Positions 47,406 to 61,848 are shown, counted from the first letter of the stretch. The stretch: DNA of 64,000 bases from Haematobia irritans (GCF_050003625.1 NC_134400.1:58532066-58596065), one strand, 5' to 3'. Notes: generated by a model from the letters alone, not told the origin. Made by a program: numbers and translations.

Positions 47406-47538
47406 TGTGCATTTGTATGTAACGCCCGAATTATACAGTTTAAGTCCGATCGTCCTCAAATTTGGCATAAGGTCGTTTTTTGGGACGAAGACAATCGCTG
47501 TTGATTTTGGAAAAAATCGGTTCAGATTTGGATATAGC

Positions 47539-48735
<1,197 letters not shown>

Positions 48736-48894
48736 TATATATATTTATCCCCGATCTGGTCATAATTGGCGTGTTTATCAACCGATGTTCTTAAAATTCA
48801 GTACATCCGAATATTTTATTAGTCTCGCACAACTTGCAAAATATCAGCCAAATCGGTTCAGATTAAGATATAGCTCCCATATATAGGTTAGGTT

Positions 48895-48958
48895 AGGTGG
48901 CAGCCCGATATTTCAGGCTCACTTAGACTATTAAGTCCATTGTTGTACCACATTGGAG
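48895..48958 (-). mobile_element. 5'-truncated LINE 3' UTR, minus strand
   Basis: Begins with the tail complement ggttaggttaggtgg, then gcccgatatttcaggctc and acttagactattaagtcc. It is inserted inside a family 2 unit, between two copies of cccatatata. Confidence 0.82.
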
Positions 48959-49182
48959 TTCCCATATATATCTTTCGTCCGATTTGGACTTATATGGACT
49001 CAGAAGCCATAGTTTTGCAGTGATTTGCTTCAAATTTTGCACATAGGGTAAGTTTAATGATACTGTTATGTGTGTCAAATTTGGTTAAAATCAGTTAAGA
49101 TTTACATATAGCTCCCATATATATCTTTCGTCCGATTTGAACTTATATGCCCTCAAAAGCCAGAGGTTTGCCGTGACTTTTT

Positions 49183-49681
<499 letters not shown>

Positions 49682-50021
49682 CCCGACTTATATGACCACG
49701 GAGGCCAAACTTGTACTCCCATTTTCGTGACATTATGCAGAGATAGCAGAATTATTATTCTAACTATGCATGTCAAATTTAGTCAAAATCGGTTCAGATT
49801 ATATATAGCTCCCATATATACTTACACCAGGGTTGGTGAAATATGGTAGACTGTTTCATATTTTATACACATTTTCTATGGGATTTCCTCCAATTAACTG
49901 GATAGCGTTAGCCAATTTACATTTTAATTCTAGAGATTTTCTAGAAGTAAAAAAAATTGTCTCCATTATAAGTATCTGTATCTGAAAATGCATACCTTTA
50001 TATAGCTCCCAGCAAATTTGA

Positions 50022-51036
50022 AGTAGTCATCCGATCCGGCTGAAATTTGGTACATTGTGTTAGTATATGGTCTCTAACAACCATGCAAAAATTGGTCCAC
50101 ATCGGCCCATAATTATATATAGCCCCCATATAAACCGATCCCCAGATTTGGCCTGCGGAGCCTCTAAGAGAAGCAAATTTTATCCGATCCGGCTGAAATT
50201 TGGTACATGGTGTTGGTATATGTTCTCTAATGACCATGCAAAAATTGGTCCACATCGGCCCATAATTATATATAGCCCCCATATAAACCGATCCCCATAT
50301 TTGATCTCCGGAGCCTCTTAGAGGAGCAAAAGTCATCCGATCCGATTGAAATTTGGTCCGTGGTGTTAGTACATGGTCTCTAACAACCATGCAAGAATTG
50401 GTCCATATCGGTCCATAATTATATATAGCCCCCATATAAATCGATCCCCAGATTTGTCCTCCGGAGCCTCTTAGAGGAGCAAAATTCATCCGATCCGGTT
50501 GAATTTTGCAACGTGGTGTTAGTATAAGGCCGCTAATAACCATGCCAAAATTGGTCCATATCGGTCTATAGTTATATATAGGCGATCCCCAATCACACAA
50601 AAATTGGTCCTTATCGGTTCATAATCATGGTTGCCACTCGAGCCAAAAATAATCTACCAAAATTTTATTTTTATAGAAAACATTGTCAAAATGTTATTTC
50701 TATAGAAAATTTTGTCAAAATTTTATTTCTATAGAAAATTTTTTCCAAATTTTACTTCTATAGAAAATGTTGTCAAAATTTTATTTCTATAGAAACTTTA
50801 AGCTTAATTAAATACGTATTTAATCGGCCTTTTTATGTTAATATATACCACGTATGGACTATGTGGTATATATTACGGTGTTAGGAAGTTTTAAGATACA
50901 TTGCCATCGGCATGTGTTACCGCAACTCAAGTAATTCGATTGTGGATGACGGTCTTCAGTAGAAGTTTCTACGCAATCCATGGTGGAGGGTACATAAGCT
51001 TCGGCCTGGCCGAACTTACGGCCGTATGTACTTGTT
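50022..51036 (+). mobile_element. Helentron/DINE-1-like family 1, copy G, 5'-truncated
   Basis: It starts inside the array (tcatccgatccggctg), with three to four 152-bp units to 50560, a short 29-bp array (50650-50800), the subterminal repeat, and 3' hairpin plus ACTTGTTTT at 51030. Confidence 0.72.
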
Positions 51037-51864
51037 TTAAATTAAACTTCTGCCAACGTGCCATCTGAGGCGGTCTTTTGGGAGAAAGTTTGTTTCATCA
51101 AAGCCACTTGAAATTCTTTACATTAAATTAATGGCCTCTTACGTCCATAACTGATAGACCATTTATAAATCGGTGTTTCACAATTTTACTTCTATAGAAA
51201 CACTCGTAACTGTACAGCCTTTGCTGTCATCTGTTGTATGGCAGTGTTTATTTGAAATTCCGCCCGTCCAAATTTTTGGCAGTTTAAATCTGTTTTATAT
51301 ATCCGACACATTACATTTTTTAACATCGAAACTTTCTATCTGATTAGCCCGACATTTTGATTTTTGTGTATGTTTTTGTTAGTGTTTCTATTTTATATAG
51401 ATCTATTTTTTACAAAATGTCTATATAGACCAATACCAGGATTTTACTTCTTAAACTTCTGGAAGCCTAATTATTTTTTGAAATTTTGTGGTTTTATAAA
51501 TAAATATTGTTAAATCCATATTTTGATGTGACCTCTATATAGTCTTGTGTCGTATTTTAATTTATTGGCCTGAAATTAAAATGTAAAGTTCATTATATCC
51601 CTAAAATGCTGAGGCTTGTCGTCGAGGCGTATCAAAATTTAAAATTAAAGTTCTTTTGGACATATAAACACATATGGCAAAATAGAATACTTATATCGGT
51701 CTACTTTTGGAACACTACACCTTAAAAATACAATTGGAATACTGTTAAAATGAGATGTAGGTATACCACCTGGAGTCGACTCCGGAGTCGGAGTCGAGGC
51801 TAATAAGAAATGCTGGAGTCGGAGTCGAGCAAAATTGACTCGACTCCACAGCCCTGTGCACGAT

Positions 51865-52510
51865 ACCATTAAAATTCTACTTATCCGATTTAACTGAAAT
51901 TAAAAGTATATATAGGTGATAGGTGATTTTCCCTCGACGATAACTCGATACTTCGAGAATGAATGCTTAATGTTTTTGGGGCAATAAATGGACCTCCCTT
52001 CTTTTAAAAACTTTTCAGATTTTTTTATACATTTGCCAGATAACGACACAAGCGACTTTCAAGTTAATAATTCTGAATATATTTTACTATTATGTTAGAG
52101 TTGAGAAATTTCAGTATGTCTAATGGATTATTTCACCAAAAACCGCTAGATTTGCCAAAAAAAAAAATAGCTGAAAAAAGCTAAAAAATGCTAAAAAAAA
52201 TAGCTAAAAAATGCTAAATTTTTTTGTATCCAAAGTCACATTTTTGATTAAAATTTAACAAACTTAAAGACTTTATTTCACTTAAAATGCATATTATTTT
52301 CATTTTATTTCCACTTCTGTGAGACTGTAACAATATCTAACTCTGTTTGCGTATTCGATACATTTTGATTACTATCACAAATTTTTACTGGAAGTCCTTC
52401 GTTTTGTGGGAACTACCTTCCCAACACCTCTATTTTATTTACTTGTTATTTTAAAATATTTAATAATCTAAGCATCTTTAGATTGGATTTCGTAAAAAAT
52501 GGTTTGTCAT
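51865..52510. other. No gene recognised
   Basis: A short GCTAAAAAA tandem tract lies at 52160-52220; otherwise AT-rich sequence without a feature. Confidence 0.5.
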
Positions 52511-55500
52511 TTTTATACCCTGCGCCACACTGTGGAACAGGGTATTATAAGTTAGTGCATATGTTTGCAACACCCAGAAGGAGACGAGATAGACACATGG
52601 TGTCTTTGGCAAAAATGCTCAGGGTGGGCTCCTGAGTCGATATAGCCATGTCCGTCTGTCCGTCTGTCCGTGAACACATTTTTGTAATCAAAGTCTAGGT
52701 CGCAGTTTTAGTCCAATCGACTTCAAATTTGGCACAAGTATGTGTTTTGGCTCAGAATAGATCCCTATTGATTTTGGAAGAAATCGGTTCAGATTTAGAT
52801 ATAGCTCCCATATATATAATTCGCCCGATATGGACTTATATGACTCCAGAAGCCAGAGTTGTACTCTAATTTGCTTAAAATTTTGCACAAGAAGAACAAT
52901 TAGTACCATAGTCAAGTGTGCCAAATTTTATTGAAATCGGTTCAGATTTAGATATAGCTCCCATATATATCTTTCGCACGATATGGACTAATACGGTCCC
53001 AGAAGCCAGAGTTTTACCCCAATTTGGTTGAAATTTTGCACAGGGAGTAGAATTAGCATTGTAGCTATGCGTGCTAAATTTGGTTGAAATCGGTTCAGAT
53101 TTAGATATAGCTCCAATATATAGCTTTCGGCCGATTTACACTCATATGACCACAGAGGCCAATTTTTTGCTCCGATTTAGTTGAAATTTTGCACAGGGAG
53201 TGGAATTAGCATTGTAGCTATGCGTGCCAAATTTGGTTGGAATCGGTTCAGATTTAGATATATCTCCCATATATAGCTTTCGTCCGATTTACACTCATAT
53301 GACCACAGAGGCCAATTTTTAACTCCGATTTAGTTGAAATTTTGCACAGGGAGTAGAATTAGTATTGTTGCTATGCGTGCCAAATTTGGTTTAAATCGGT
53401 TCAGATTTAGATATAGCTCCAATATATAGCTTTCGGCCGATTTACACTCATATGACCACAGATGCCAATTTTTTGCTCCGATTTAGTTGAAATTTTGCAC
53501 AGGGAGTAGAATTAGCATTGTAGCTATGCGTGCTAAATTTGGTTGAAATCGGTTCAGATTTAGATATAGCTCCAATATATAGCTTTCGGCCGATTTACAC
53601 TCATATGACCACAGAGGCCAATTTTTTGCTCCGATTTAGTTGAAATTTTGCACAGGGAGTAGAATTAGCATTGTAGCTATGCATGCTAAATTTGGTTGAA
53701 ATCGGTTCAGATTTAGATATATCTCCCATATATAGCTTTCGCCCGATTTACACTCATATGACCACAGAGGCCAATTTTTAACTCCGATTTAGTTGAAATT
53801 TTGCACAGGGAGTAGAATTAGCATTGTAGCTATGCGTGCTAAATTTGGTTGAAATCGGTTCAGATTTAGATATAGCTCCAATATATAGCTTTCTGCCGAT
53901 TTACACTCATATGACCACAGATGCCAATTTTTTGCTCCGATTTAGTTGAAATTTTGCACAGGGAGTAGAATTAGCATTGTAGCTATGCGTGCTAAATTTG
54001 GTTGAAATCGGTTCAGATTTAGATATAGCTCCAATATATAGCTTTCGGCCGATTTACACTCATATGACCACAGAGGCCAATTTTTTGCTCCGATTTAGTT
54101 GAAATTTTGCACAGGGAGTAGAATTAGCATTGTAGCTATGCATGCCAAATTTGGTTGAAATCGGTTCAGATTTAGATATATCTCCCATATATAGCTTTCG
54201 CCCGATTTACACTCATATGACCACAGAGGCCAATTTTTTGCTCCGATTTAGTTGAAATTTTGCACAGGGCGTAGAATTGCCATTGTAGCTATGCGTGCCA
54301 AATTTGGTTGGAATCGGTTCAGATTTAGATATATCTCCCATATATAGCTTTCGTCCGATTTACACTCATATGACCACAGAGGCCAATTTTTAACTCCGAT
54401 TTAGTTGAAATTTTGCACAGGGAGTAGAATTAGTATTGTTGCTATGCGTGCCAAATTTGGTTTAAATCGGTTCAGATTTAGATATAGCTCCAATATATAG
54501 CTTTCGGCCGATTTACACTCATATGACCACAGATGCCAATTTTTTGCTCCGATTTAGTTGAAATTTTGCACAGGGAGTAGAATTAGCATTGTAGCTATGC
54601 GTGCTAAATTTGGTTGAAATCGGTTCAGATTTAGATATAGCTCCAATATATAGCTTTCGGCCGATTTACACTCATATGACCACAGAGGCCAATTTTTTGC
54701 TCCGATTTAGTTGAAATTTTGCACAGGGAGTAGAATTAGCATTGTAGCTATGCATGCTAAATTTGGTTGAAATCGGTTCAGATTTAGATATATCTCCCAT
54801 ATATAGCTTTCGCCCGATTTACACTCATATGACCACAGAGGCCAATTTTTAACTCCGATTTAGTTGAAATTTTGCACAGGGAGTAGAATTAGCATTGTAG
54901 CTATGCGTGCTAAATTTGGTTGAAATCGGTTCAGATTTAGATATAGCTCCAATATATAGCTTTCGGCCGATTTACACTCATATGACCACAGATGCCAATT
55001 TTTTGCTCCGATTTAGTTGAAATTTTGCACAGGGAGTAGAATTAGCATTGTAGCTATGCGTGCTAAATTTGGTTGAAATCGGTTCAGATTTAGATATAGC
55101 TCCAATATATAGCTTTCGGCCGATTTACACTCATATGACCACAGAGGCCAATTTTTTGCTCCGATTTAGTTGAAATTTTGCACAGGGAGTAGAATTAGCA
55201 TTGTAGCTATGCATGCCAAATTTGGTTGAAATCGGTTCAGATTTAGATATATCTCCCATATATAGCTTTCGCCCGATTTACACTCATATGACCACAGAGG
55301 CCAATTTTTTGCTCCGATTTAGTTGAAATTTTGCACAGGGCGTAGAATTGCCATTGTAGCTATGCGTACCAAATTTGGTTGAAATCGGTTCAGATTTAGA
55401 TATAGCTCCCATATATATGTTTTTCTGATTTCGACAAAAATGGTAAAAATACCAACATTTTACTTGTAAAATCGCCACTGCTTTGTCGAAAAGTTGTAAA

Positions 55501-55968
55501 AATTACTCTAATTTTCCTAAACTTCTAATACATATATATCGAGCGATAAATCATAAATAAACTTTTGCGAAGTTTCCTTAAAATTGCTTCAGATTTAAAT
55601 GTTTCCCATATCTTTTTACTAACATTGTGTTCCCCCCTAGTGCATTAGCCGACTTAAATTTTGAGTCTATATATTTTGTAGAAGTCTATCCAATTCTATC
55701 CAGATCGAGTGATATTTAAATGTATGTATTTGAGACAAACCTTTTTATATAGCCCCTAACACATTTGACGTAGTTTTTTTACTAAAATTGTGTTCCATTA
55801 GCCGAATTAAATTTTGAGTCTATAGATTTTGTAGAAGTCTATCAAATTCTGTAGCCCCCAACACATTTGACGGATGTGATATGGTATCGAAAATTCATAT
55901 CTACAAAGTGGTGCAGGGTATTATATAGTCGACCCCGCCCGACTTTAGACTTTCCTTACTTGTTTTAA
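52511..55968 (+). mobile_element. Helentron/DINE-1-like element, family 2, full-length
   Basis: 5' palindrome around taccctgcgccacactgtgg and aacagggtat. Inverted subterminal pair ATACCCTG(C)GCCAC (52515-52528) / GTGGTGCAGGGTAT (55908-55921), one mismatch in 14. 3' hairpin AGTCGACCCCGCCCGACT (55927-55944), end TTACTTGTTTT. GTCCGTCTGTCC module at 52650. The bulk is a 153-bp satellite (52700-55400). No ORF. Confidence 0.72.
52790..55420 (+). repeat. 153-bp satellite with seven-unit higher-order repeat
   Basis: cacagggagtagaattag recurs every 153 bp (53041, 53194, 53347 and on). A 1071-bp block (53221-54291) is repeated at 54292-55362 almost without change, including private variants: attagtattgttgctatg at 53357 and 54428, and cgtagaattgccattg at 54270 and 55341. 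1071 equals 7 x 153. Confidence 0.95.
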
Positions 55969-58900
55969 ATAAAATTTTAGTTTGGTTTTGAAATTGTGAG
56001 AAATTCGAAATACATTACTTTTATTTAAATTGTACAACACGCAGAGAAGAAACATGATTGTCACAATCATATTAGAAGAGCAAAATAATACGATAGCAGC
56101 AATTTTTGCGGCGACCATGTAACATGTTCACCTTCAACCGTGTTTGCTCAGTAAACATGGTTCTAAGAAAAATAAAATTGTACTCATCTAAAATGTTATT
56201 GGACAGTTTACGTCCAATCTTCTATGATCGTAGTCATAAGGAAAAACATCTGTGATATTTTAATTTAGTTTTGTAATTATTTTTTAAATTATTTTAAATA
56301 TTTGTTTAATGTCGTGGTGTTCCTGTGCCGTTGCTTTTTACAATTTAAAATTAATTTTAAAAAATATGACAAAAGACTAAATATTTCAATAAAAAATTCA
56401 TCCCAGAAGAAGTTGGAAATCACCAACGAAACGTCGGATGTAAATAAGAAATAAAGTATTTTTATTTGCATATTGAGAGACCTTGAAAGCCCATTTTAGA
56501 ACAGATCTAAAAATAACCAAAAATAAAGAATAAGAAGGTCGTACAAAAAAATTTAACAACAAAAGAATTTTGTTTCCATTAAAAGGCAATGGTCACGATA
56601 TAAAATGTTATGACATTCGTCAAAAATGTTTTTCTTCCAGATAAAAGAACATGGTCACAACCTAAAATGTTTTGATCTTTATAAAAAAACTTTTTTCGTC
56701 GTCGAAAACAGGACGCCACTTGAGAAAAGACAGCACAAAATTAACTTTATTTTATTGTTTTTATTTATTTATAAACTAATTCATTGTTTATTTGTATTTA
56801 TAATATCGTGAAAGCAAACATCGAATATGTTTATACATTCTACTTTGGTTCAATTTCAACAATAAGTAATCATTCCATATTTATTTCGTGCCGATCAATT
56901 GTACCAACGGAGACATCATGTTAATGCAAATAAAAATAAATTATACCATATATCAAAATGCAGAACAAAAAAAACAGGTACATTTTTTTTCAATTACACT
57001 TTCCTTTTCTGTATTCACATAAAACCACGTGCCACTTCTGAATAAATAAATTAACACAAAACACAGTAATTCCGTATTCTCCGTCCATTCCAAGAAACAA
57101 TCAATACACGACTGACGCGCAAAAAATCGTGTGTTGTAATGTCCATGACACAAAGAGAAAGGAATTTTGGCACCATTTTTAAAATTTGAAAATTTAAAAT
57201 TCCAATTAAAAATCATTATATATTCCTTTTTGCAATTAAGATACAAATCAATTACCAGATTGATTAAATCATGCAATTGTTTAATCTAATTCATAAAAAT
57301 TAACTGGTAATTAAAACAAAATTTAGTTTAATGTGGATAGCTCAAGTATTAGAAGAAGGAAAAAGTTTTCAATAATACACAATTTGAATAAAATATCCTT
57401 TATCTTTTTTTTTTTTTTTAATTACGATTGCTTTCAAAATGTTTGCCTCGGAGGTTTTTCTAGTTGCTATATTTCAAAGAAATTTCAAACGATTTGAATG
57501 AATTGCAGTGTTTTACTATAGTCGATAGCAAAATCGATTAACGTAATGCTGGACAGTGATTTTGATTTGTTAATGATCGAAGCTCATCAATAACTTCTCT
57601 CTCTCTCATTCATAGTCGCTGATCTGAATTATTTCCTTTCTTCCAAGTCAATCGTTCGCTTAAGGTGTAGAAGCATTGAAAAAAAATCTAAAGTAATCTT
57701 AAAAATTTTAAATAAATTTTCCGAGCTACTAATAATTTTCCATAAAAGAATTTCTGTCGTGACGAATTTTTACGACGGTTTTAAGAAATTGGAAATAATA
57801 AGACAATTGTAAATTAAACCAATTTTTGTCGTGCTCGGCGAAACTCATTTGATTTTCTGAAGAGGCTGAAAATTAAAAATTAAAGTGTATGCATTTATTT
57901 TTTTTTTTTTTAAATAAAAAGGTAAAATTTATTTTTCTAACTTAAGTCCAAGATGTGAAAGTGATAAAAAAATTGTTTTTTTCTTAGACCGGTGCAAACC
58001 TGTCACGCCCACTATCTATCTGGCACACGTGGCTTGGCCTTTGGATACGAGGTCCCGGTCAACTTGCCCACGTTTTAGGCAATCATCATTTTATCATAGA
58101 AGGCAACTAAACAGGCGTTCTAAAAGCTCTGCCTCCAACATCATTTTATTAGTCGGCATATAAGTTTCACCTCAACGTGCTACCATTATTGAAGAAATCA
58201 GAGGCAGATATAACTATTAGCAGTGGTTAAATTTTGCAGTTTTATAAATCCATCATGTGCGCAGAAATCTAGGAAAAATTCCTTCAACTTCAGAAAAAAA
58301 TTATCATCACTTAATATCACTTAAAATTTTTAACAAAAAATTATTACAAAAATATTAGAACGCTAAAAGCCTATTTTTTGATACGACCTAGTGCAATGAT
58401 TATTTACTTTGTAGTCACAAGCCCTAGTGCAACATTTAATGATGTTCTATAAAGATAATGATCATTGCAGCATAATAGTACCATTGCATAAAACGTCATA
58501 ATTGCATTAAATTAAAATAGTAAATTTCAAATAGCAAAACATCATCATTACCGCCGCACATATGAGATGCTGAAGGCCTTCAACGATCGACGAAAGTGCG
58601 GGTAAGTACCACTAGAAAAATGTATCAATGGTATTAGAAAGAATTTTAAGAATGAGTTGTATGAATGGTAAATGAAGAGAAAAAAAAATTACAACAAATT
58701 TTACGAGTGATGATAGAGTATTTATTCTCTGTTTGTGAATGAGACATGCAAAAGAAAAAAATATAATTACAAATACAAAATATTAACGAATGCTAGAAAT
58801 ACTATAAAATACTAATAATTGTTATGAATGATCGTGTCAAAAGTAAAGTAGGAAAATGCGTGGTACTTATTTTTTTGCATTTATTTGGTCATTGTCTTTC

Positions 58901-59288
58901 GATTCATACACTAGCTATGAGTGGTCTGCATAATTAGTTGGGAAGGATACCCCAAATTTTTTTGTTTTTTTTTTGAATAATGAATATGTTAAATGTAAGA
59001 GAAATCTTTAACAAATAATAAACTAAGTGCCATACATTTATAAATTAAAAATTTTAAGTACTTATTCACATATTTCCGAATCCTGTATTTGAAATACATA
59101 ATATTTTATTTCTTCTTTCTCAAATCAAGTTTACATTTTGTCCATGGAAATATAAAATAATATTTCGAACAACATATCCCTATGAACATTTCTTAATATC
59201 ATACTATTTTTATAATTTAAGCTATTTTTTCTAATGTCTTGAATAAATACATTTTATTGAAATGAATTACTAATTCCTGAATTTCTGT
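55969..59288. other. Intergenic or intronic sequence, nothing certain
   Basis: 56040-56180 shares phrases with 18750-18990 (a dispersed repeat). Otherwise AT-rich; the tyrosine-free short frames at 56289-57276 have no family. No splice-flanked channel exon was recognised. Confidence 0.4.
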
Positions 59289-59756
59289 GTTACATACCAG
59301 TATGTGGTAATGGATCGTTAGGGCAGAGTTTTTAAGGGATCCTATTATAGTATGGCGCGAATAGGATAATGGTAGGGTAAGGGTAAGAAATGCGCTAAGA
59401 ATCTCAGACCAACTTGAGATTATGGAATGGATTGTTACTCAGGCAAATAGACTGTCATGGGGGTTATTTCGTTTTGGTAGTCTGTCTATAATTTCCATAT
59501 AATTTTACATCCACTGTCGAACTAAAAAGGGAGTCTATAAAATTTTTTTGTGTAATCGTTTTGATTAGGAAAAGGACGAGAACCCCCCTCCCGACTGTAG
59601 CTAGGATGAATGGCTCCCGCAGTCCTTGTTTCTATCAATAAAAACCTTGTAGGTCATACCAAGTTGGTGAAAATATTTTTACACTGTATGAAGATCTTCA
59701 GTGATTCCCAACCTGCAAGAGCCATGATACCATTGTATCACCCTTGTACATTACAT
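59289..59756 (+). repeat. Probable 5' LTR of a Ty3/Gypsy element
   Basis: Starts TGTTACATACC and ends TGTACATTACA, giving TGT...ACA ends. It contains a TATA-like tctataaaatt (59535) and an AATAAA-like signal (caataaaaacc, about 59637). The primer-binding site begins three to four bases after it. The 3' LTR lies outside the window, so the boundaries cannot be confirmed. Confidence 0.5.
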
Positions 59757-59759
59757 AAA

Positions 59760-59777
59760 TGGCGCCCAACGTGGGGC
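59760..59777 (+). promoter_or_regulatory. Primer-binding site, tRNA-Lys
   Basis: TGGCGCCCAACGTGGGGC is, over 18 bases, the complement of the 3' end (with CCA) of the insect tRNA-Lys(CUU) as I know it. It follows the putative LTR end by three bases, as expected of reverse-transcription priming. Confidence 0.85.
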
Positions 59778-60221
59778 CTTAAGGCTCCATAAAATCCACA
59801 ATTTCATTTATTTTAAATTTCACTTTACCATAGACTAATGTAAGATTGTGTATATTATTTAAATTTGACTTAGGAATACACTTTAGGATCATAAGGACTT
59901 TTCGACTGCTTGAGGTTGAAAATTCGAGCAGTTGACCGATGAGTCTTTAAGGTGATTTTCCTAGTAAATTTGTATATATTACTTTCTCTACGAAATCAGA
60001 TGGTAGCGTAATTTTGGACTTAGTTACCGGACATTGGAAAATGATTGGAAAAACTTTCGAAGGCTGCTGGCTTTCAAAAGTCCTCATTATTTCAAAAACG
60101 ACCGCATAATCCCGTTTCCGGTTTGACCAAATTATTTTATCTTAAGATTTATTTCAGACAAGCAATAGACCAGTTTAATCAAGTAACATTCAATCCTCCA
60201 AAAACCTAATGACCATCCACT
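59778..60221 (+). other. Leader of the LTR retrotransposon
   Basis: 444 bp between primer site and the first ATG at 60222. No ORF of note; packaging signals would be expected here but I cannot identify one. Confidence 0.5.
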
Positions 60222-60282
60222 ATGGAAAATGTAACACTGAACACATTATTTTATAATTTGATTATATATTATCATATATTGT

Positions 60283-61848
60283 ATGATATGCAATTCCCCT
60301 TTAAATAACGACCAGGAATGTTTGAAAATACAACAATGTAATCACACATTTCACCGAACTTGCATAGAGAATTCTCTATCTCAAACTTCTGAATGTCCGA
60401 TTTGTAAACGACCATGCGAGCTTTCGGAGCTACGATCGGTAAACAGACAAACCTTATCTAAAGAGGATGAGCAACTTAACGTACAAATGGATTTATCGGA
60501 TCAAGCTGCGGCTATAGTGACAAATTCACCAGGATTACATCCAGTCACAAATAATAAAAGAGGATTTATTCGTGGTAACAAATCCAAGCATTACAATACT
60601 AGGAGTGCCAGTGGAAATTTGTGGCAAGATCCCAATCCTTTAACGAATACCGTTGATTCAGTTAACATGGTTAACGATAACAAATCACCTCATCAAGTAT
60701 CTGTACCTGAAGGTCAGAATCCTGTTCATTACTCAGAACATTTCCAACGTACTCAAATGGTTCATAATTATCATCCGATCGATTACAATCAAATAAGTCA
60801 GATTGTAGAGTCAACAGTTACCCGAATTTTGGCAAACCTTAATTTAAATTCAAATCCGACCATCCCACAAGTTCAACATAGTCAGGCTGTCGGAACAGAT
60901 ACCAACATTAGAGGAAATGGTCAAATGAACCGTCAGTATGAACCTAATAATTCTGTTAGACAATCGCCTTCAACACCAAATTCTAGTTTAGCTCTTCGAA
61001 CTGATAAAATTACGTCTATAATCAAGAATTGGAATTTACAATTTGATGGGTCTCCCAACGGTTTAAGTATAGAAGAATTTTTGTATAGAGTTAGGACGCT
61101 TACGGCAGACAACTTTGATAACGACTTTTCTGTAATTTGCAAAAATTTGCAGATTCTTTTATCAGGTAAAGCTCTGTCTTGGTTCTGGAGGTACCATAAA
61201 AGAGTTCAGACCGTCGTATGGGAGGAATTTTGTACCGAAATCCGGTACCAGTATAAAAATTTTAAATCGGATTCTGATATATGCGATGAGTTGCGCAGCC
61301 GAAAACAGAAATCCGGAGAAAGTTTCGACTCATTTTATGAGTCCGTATGCGGCATAACCGATAAGCTGAATACACCTATTGATGAGACGGAATTAGTAGA
61401 AATTTTGAAGAAGAATTTACGGCCTGATATACGACACGAGCTACTCTATATCCCAATCTGTTCTATTGCCCATTTACGAAAGTTAGTACAGATGCGAGAA
61501 GATTTATTAGGTGAGGAAAACTTCCGTAAGCAAAATTTGTACAGACCCGGCAATAATTCGTTTGGTCGCAAGACTATCGCTGCTCTTGAAACTAACGAAG
61601 ATTGTAGTATAGGATCCGATTTTGGCGTTGGTGCTAATATAGACGCTATAAATTATAATTCCACTACGGTGAGATGTTGGAACTGCAATGTACCAGGTCA
61701 TATCTGGGAAGATTGTTTGCAGGAGCGGAACATTTTTTGCTACGGATGTGGAGCAAAAAATGTTTATAAACCACAATGCTCCAAATGTGCCTTGAAACGA
61801 ATTAATGCTGGAAAATCAGATAATGTAACTAACCAGCCAAAAAACTAA
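60283..61848 (+). CDS. gag: Gag protein with RING-H2-like N-terminus
   Basis: 521 residues from the ATG at 60283. Residues 1-42 hold CNHTFHRTC and CPICKRPC, which with Cys-x2-Cys encoded at 60280-60291 would complete a RING-H2 pattern; the first of these Cys lies one codon before this ATG. Upstream, a TGA at 60259 closes the frame, while another ATG (60222) starts a different frame, so the true N-terminus may be lost by a one-base change. Residues about 240-420 are a Ty3-type gag (NWNLQFDGSP, LSGKALSWFWRYHK, ELRSRKQKSGESFDSFY). Zinc knuckle CWNCNVPGHIWEDC at about 465-478 is followed by CYGCGAKNVYKPQC. The last codons AAA AAC precede TAA. Confidence 0.88.
   Translation: MICNSPLNNDQECLKIQQCNHTFHRTCIENSLSQTSECPICKRPCELSELRSVNRQTLSKEDEQLNVQMDLSDQAAAIVTNSPGLHPVTNNKRGFIRGNKSKHYNTRSASGNLWQDPNPLTNTVDSVNMVNDNKSPHQVSVPEGQNPVHYSEHFQRTQMVHNYHPIDYNQISQIVESTVTRILANLNLNSNPTIPQVQHSQAVGTDTNIRGNGQMNRQYEPNNSVRQSPSTPNSSLALRTDKITSIIKNWNLQFDGSPNGLSIEEFLYRVRTLTADNFDNDFSVICKNLQILLSGKALSWFWRYHKRVQTVVWEEFCTEIRYQYKNFKSDSDICDELRSRKQKSGESFDSFYESVCGITDKLNTPIDETELVEILKKNLRPDIRHELLYIPICSIAHLRKLVQMREDLLGEENFRKQNLYRPGNNSFGRKTIAALETNEDCSIGSDFGVGANIDAINYNSTTVRCWNCNVPGHIWEDCLQERNIFCYGCGAKNVYKPQCSKCALKRINAGKSDNVTNQPKN

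Noticed and set aside
60933..61776. Minus-strand frames over gag
   Set aside because: Shadows of the gag coding sequence.
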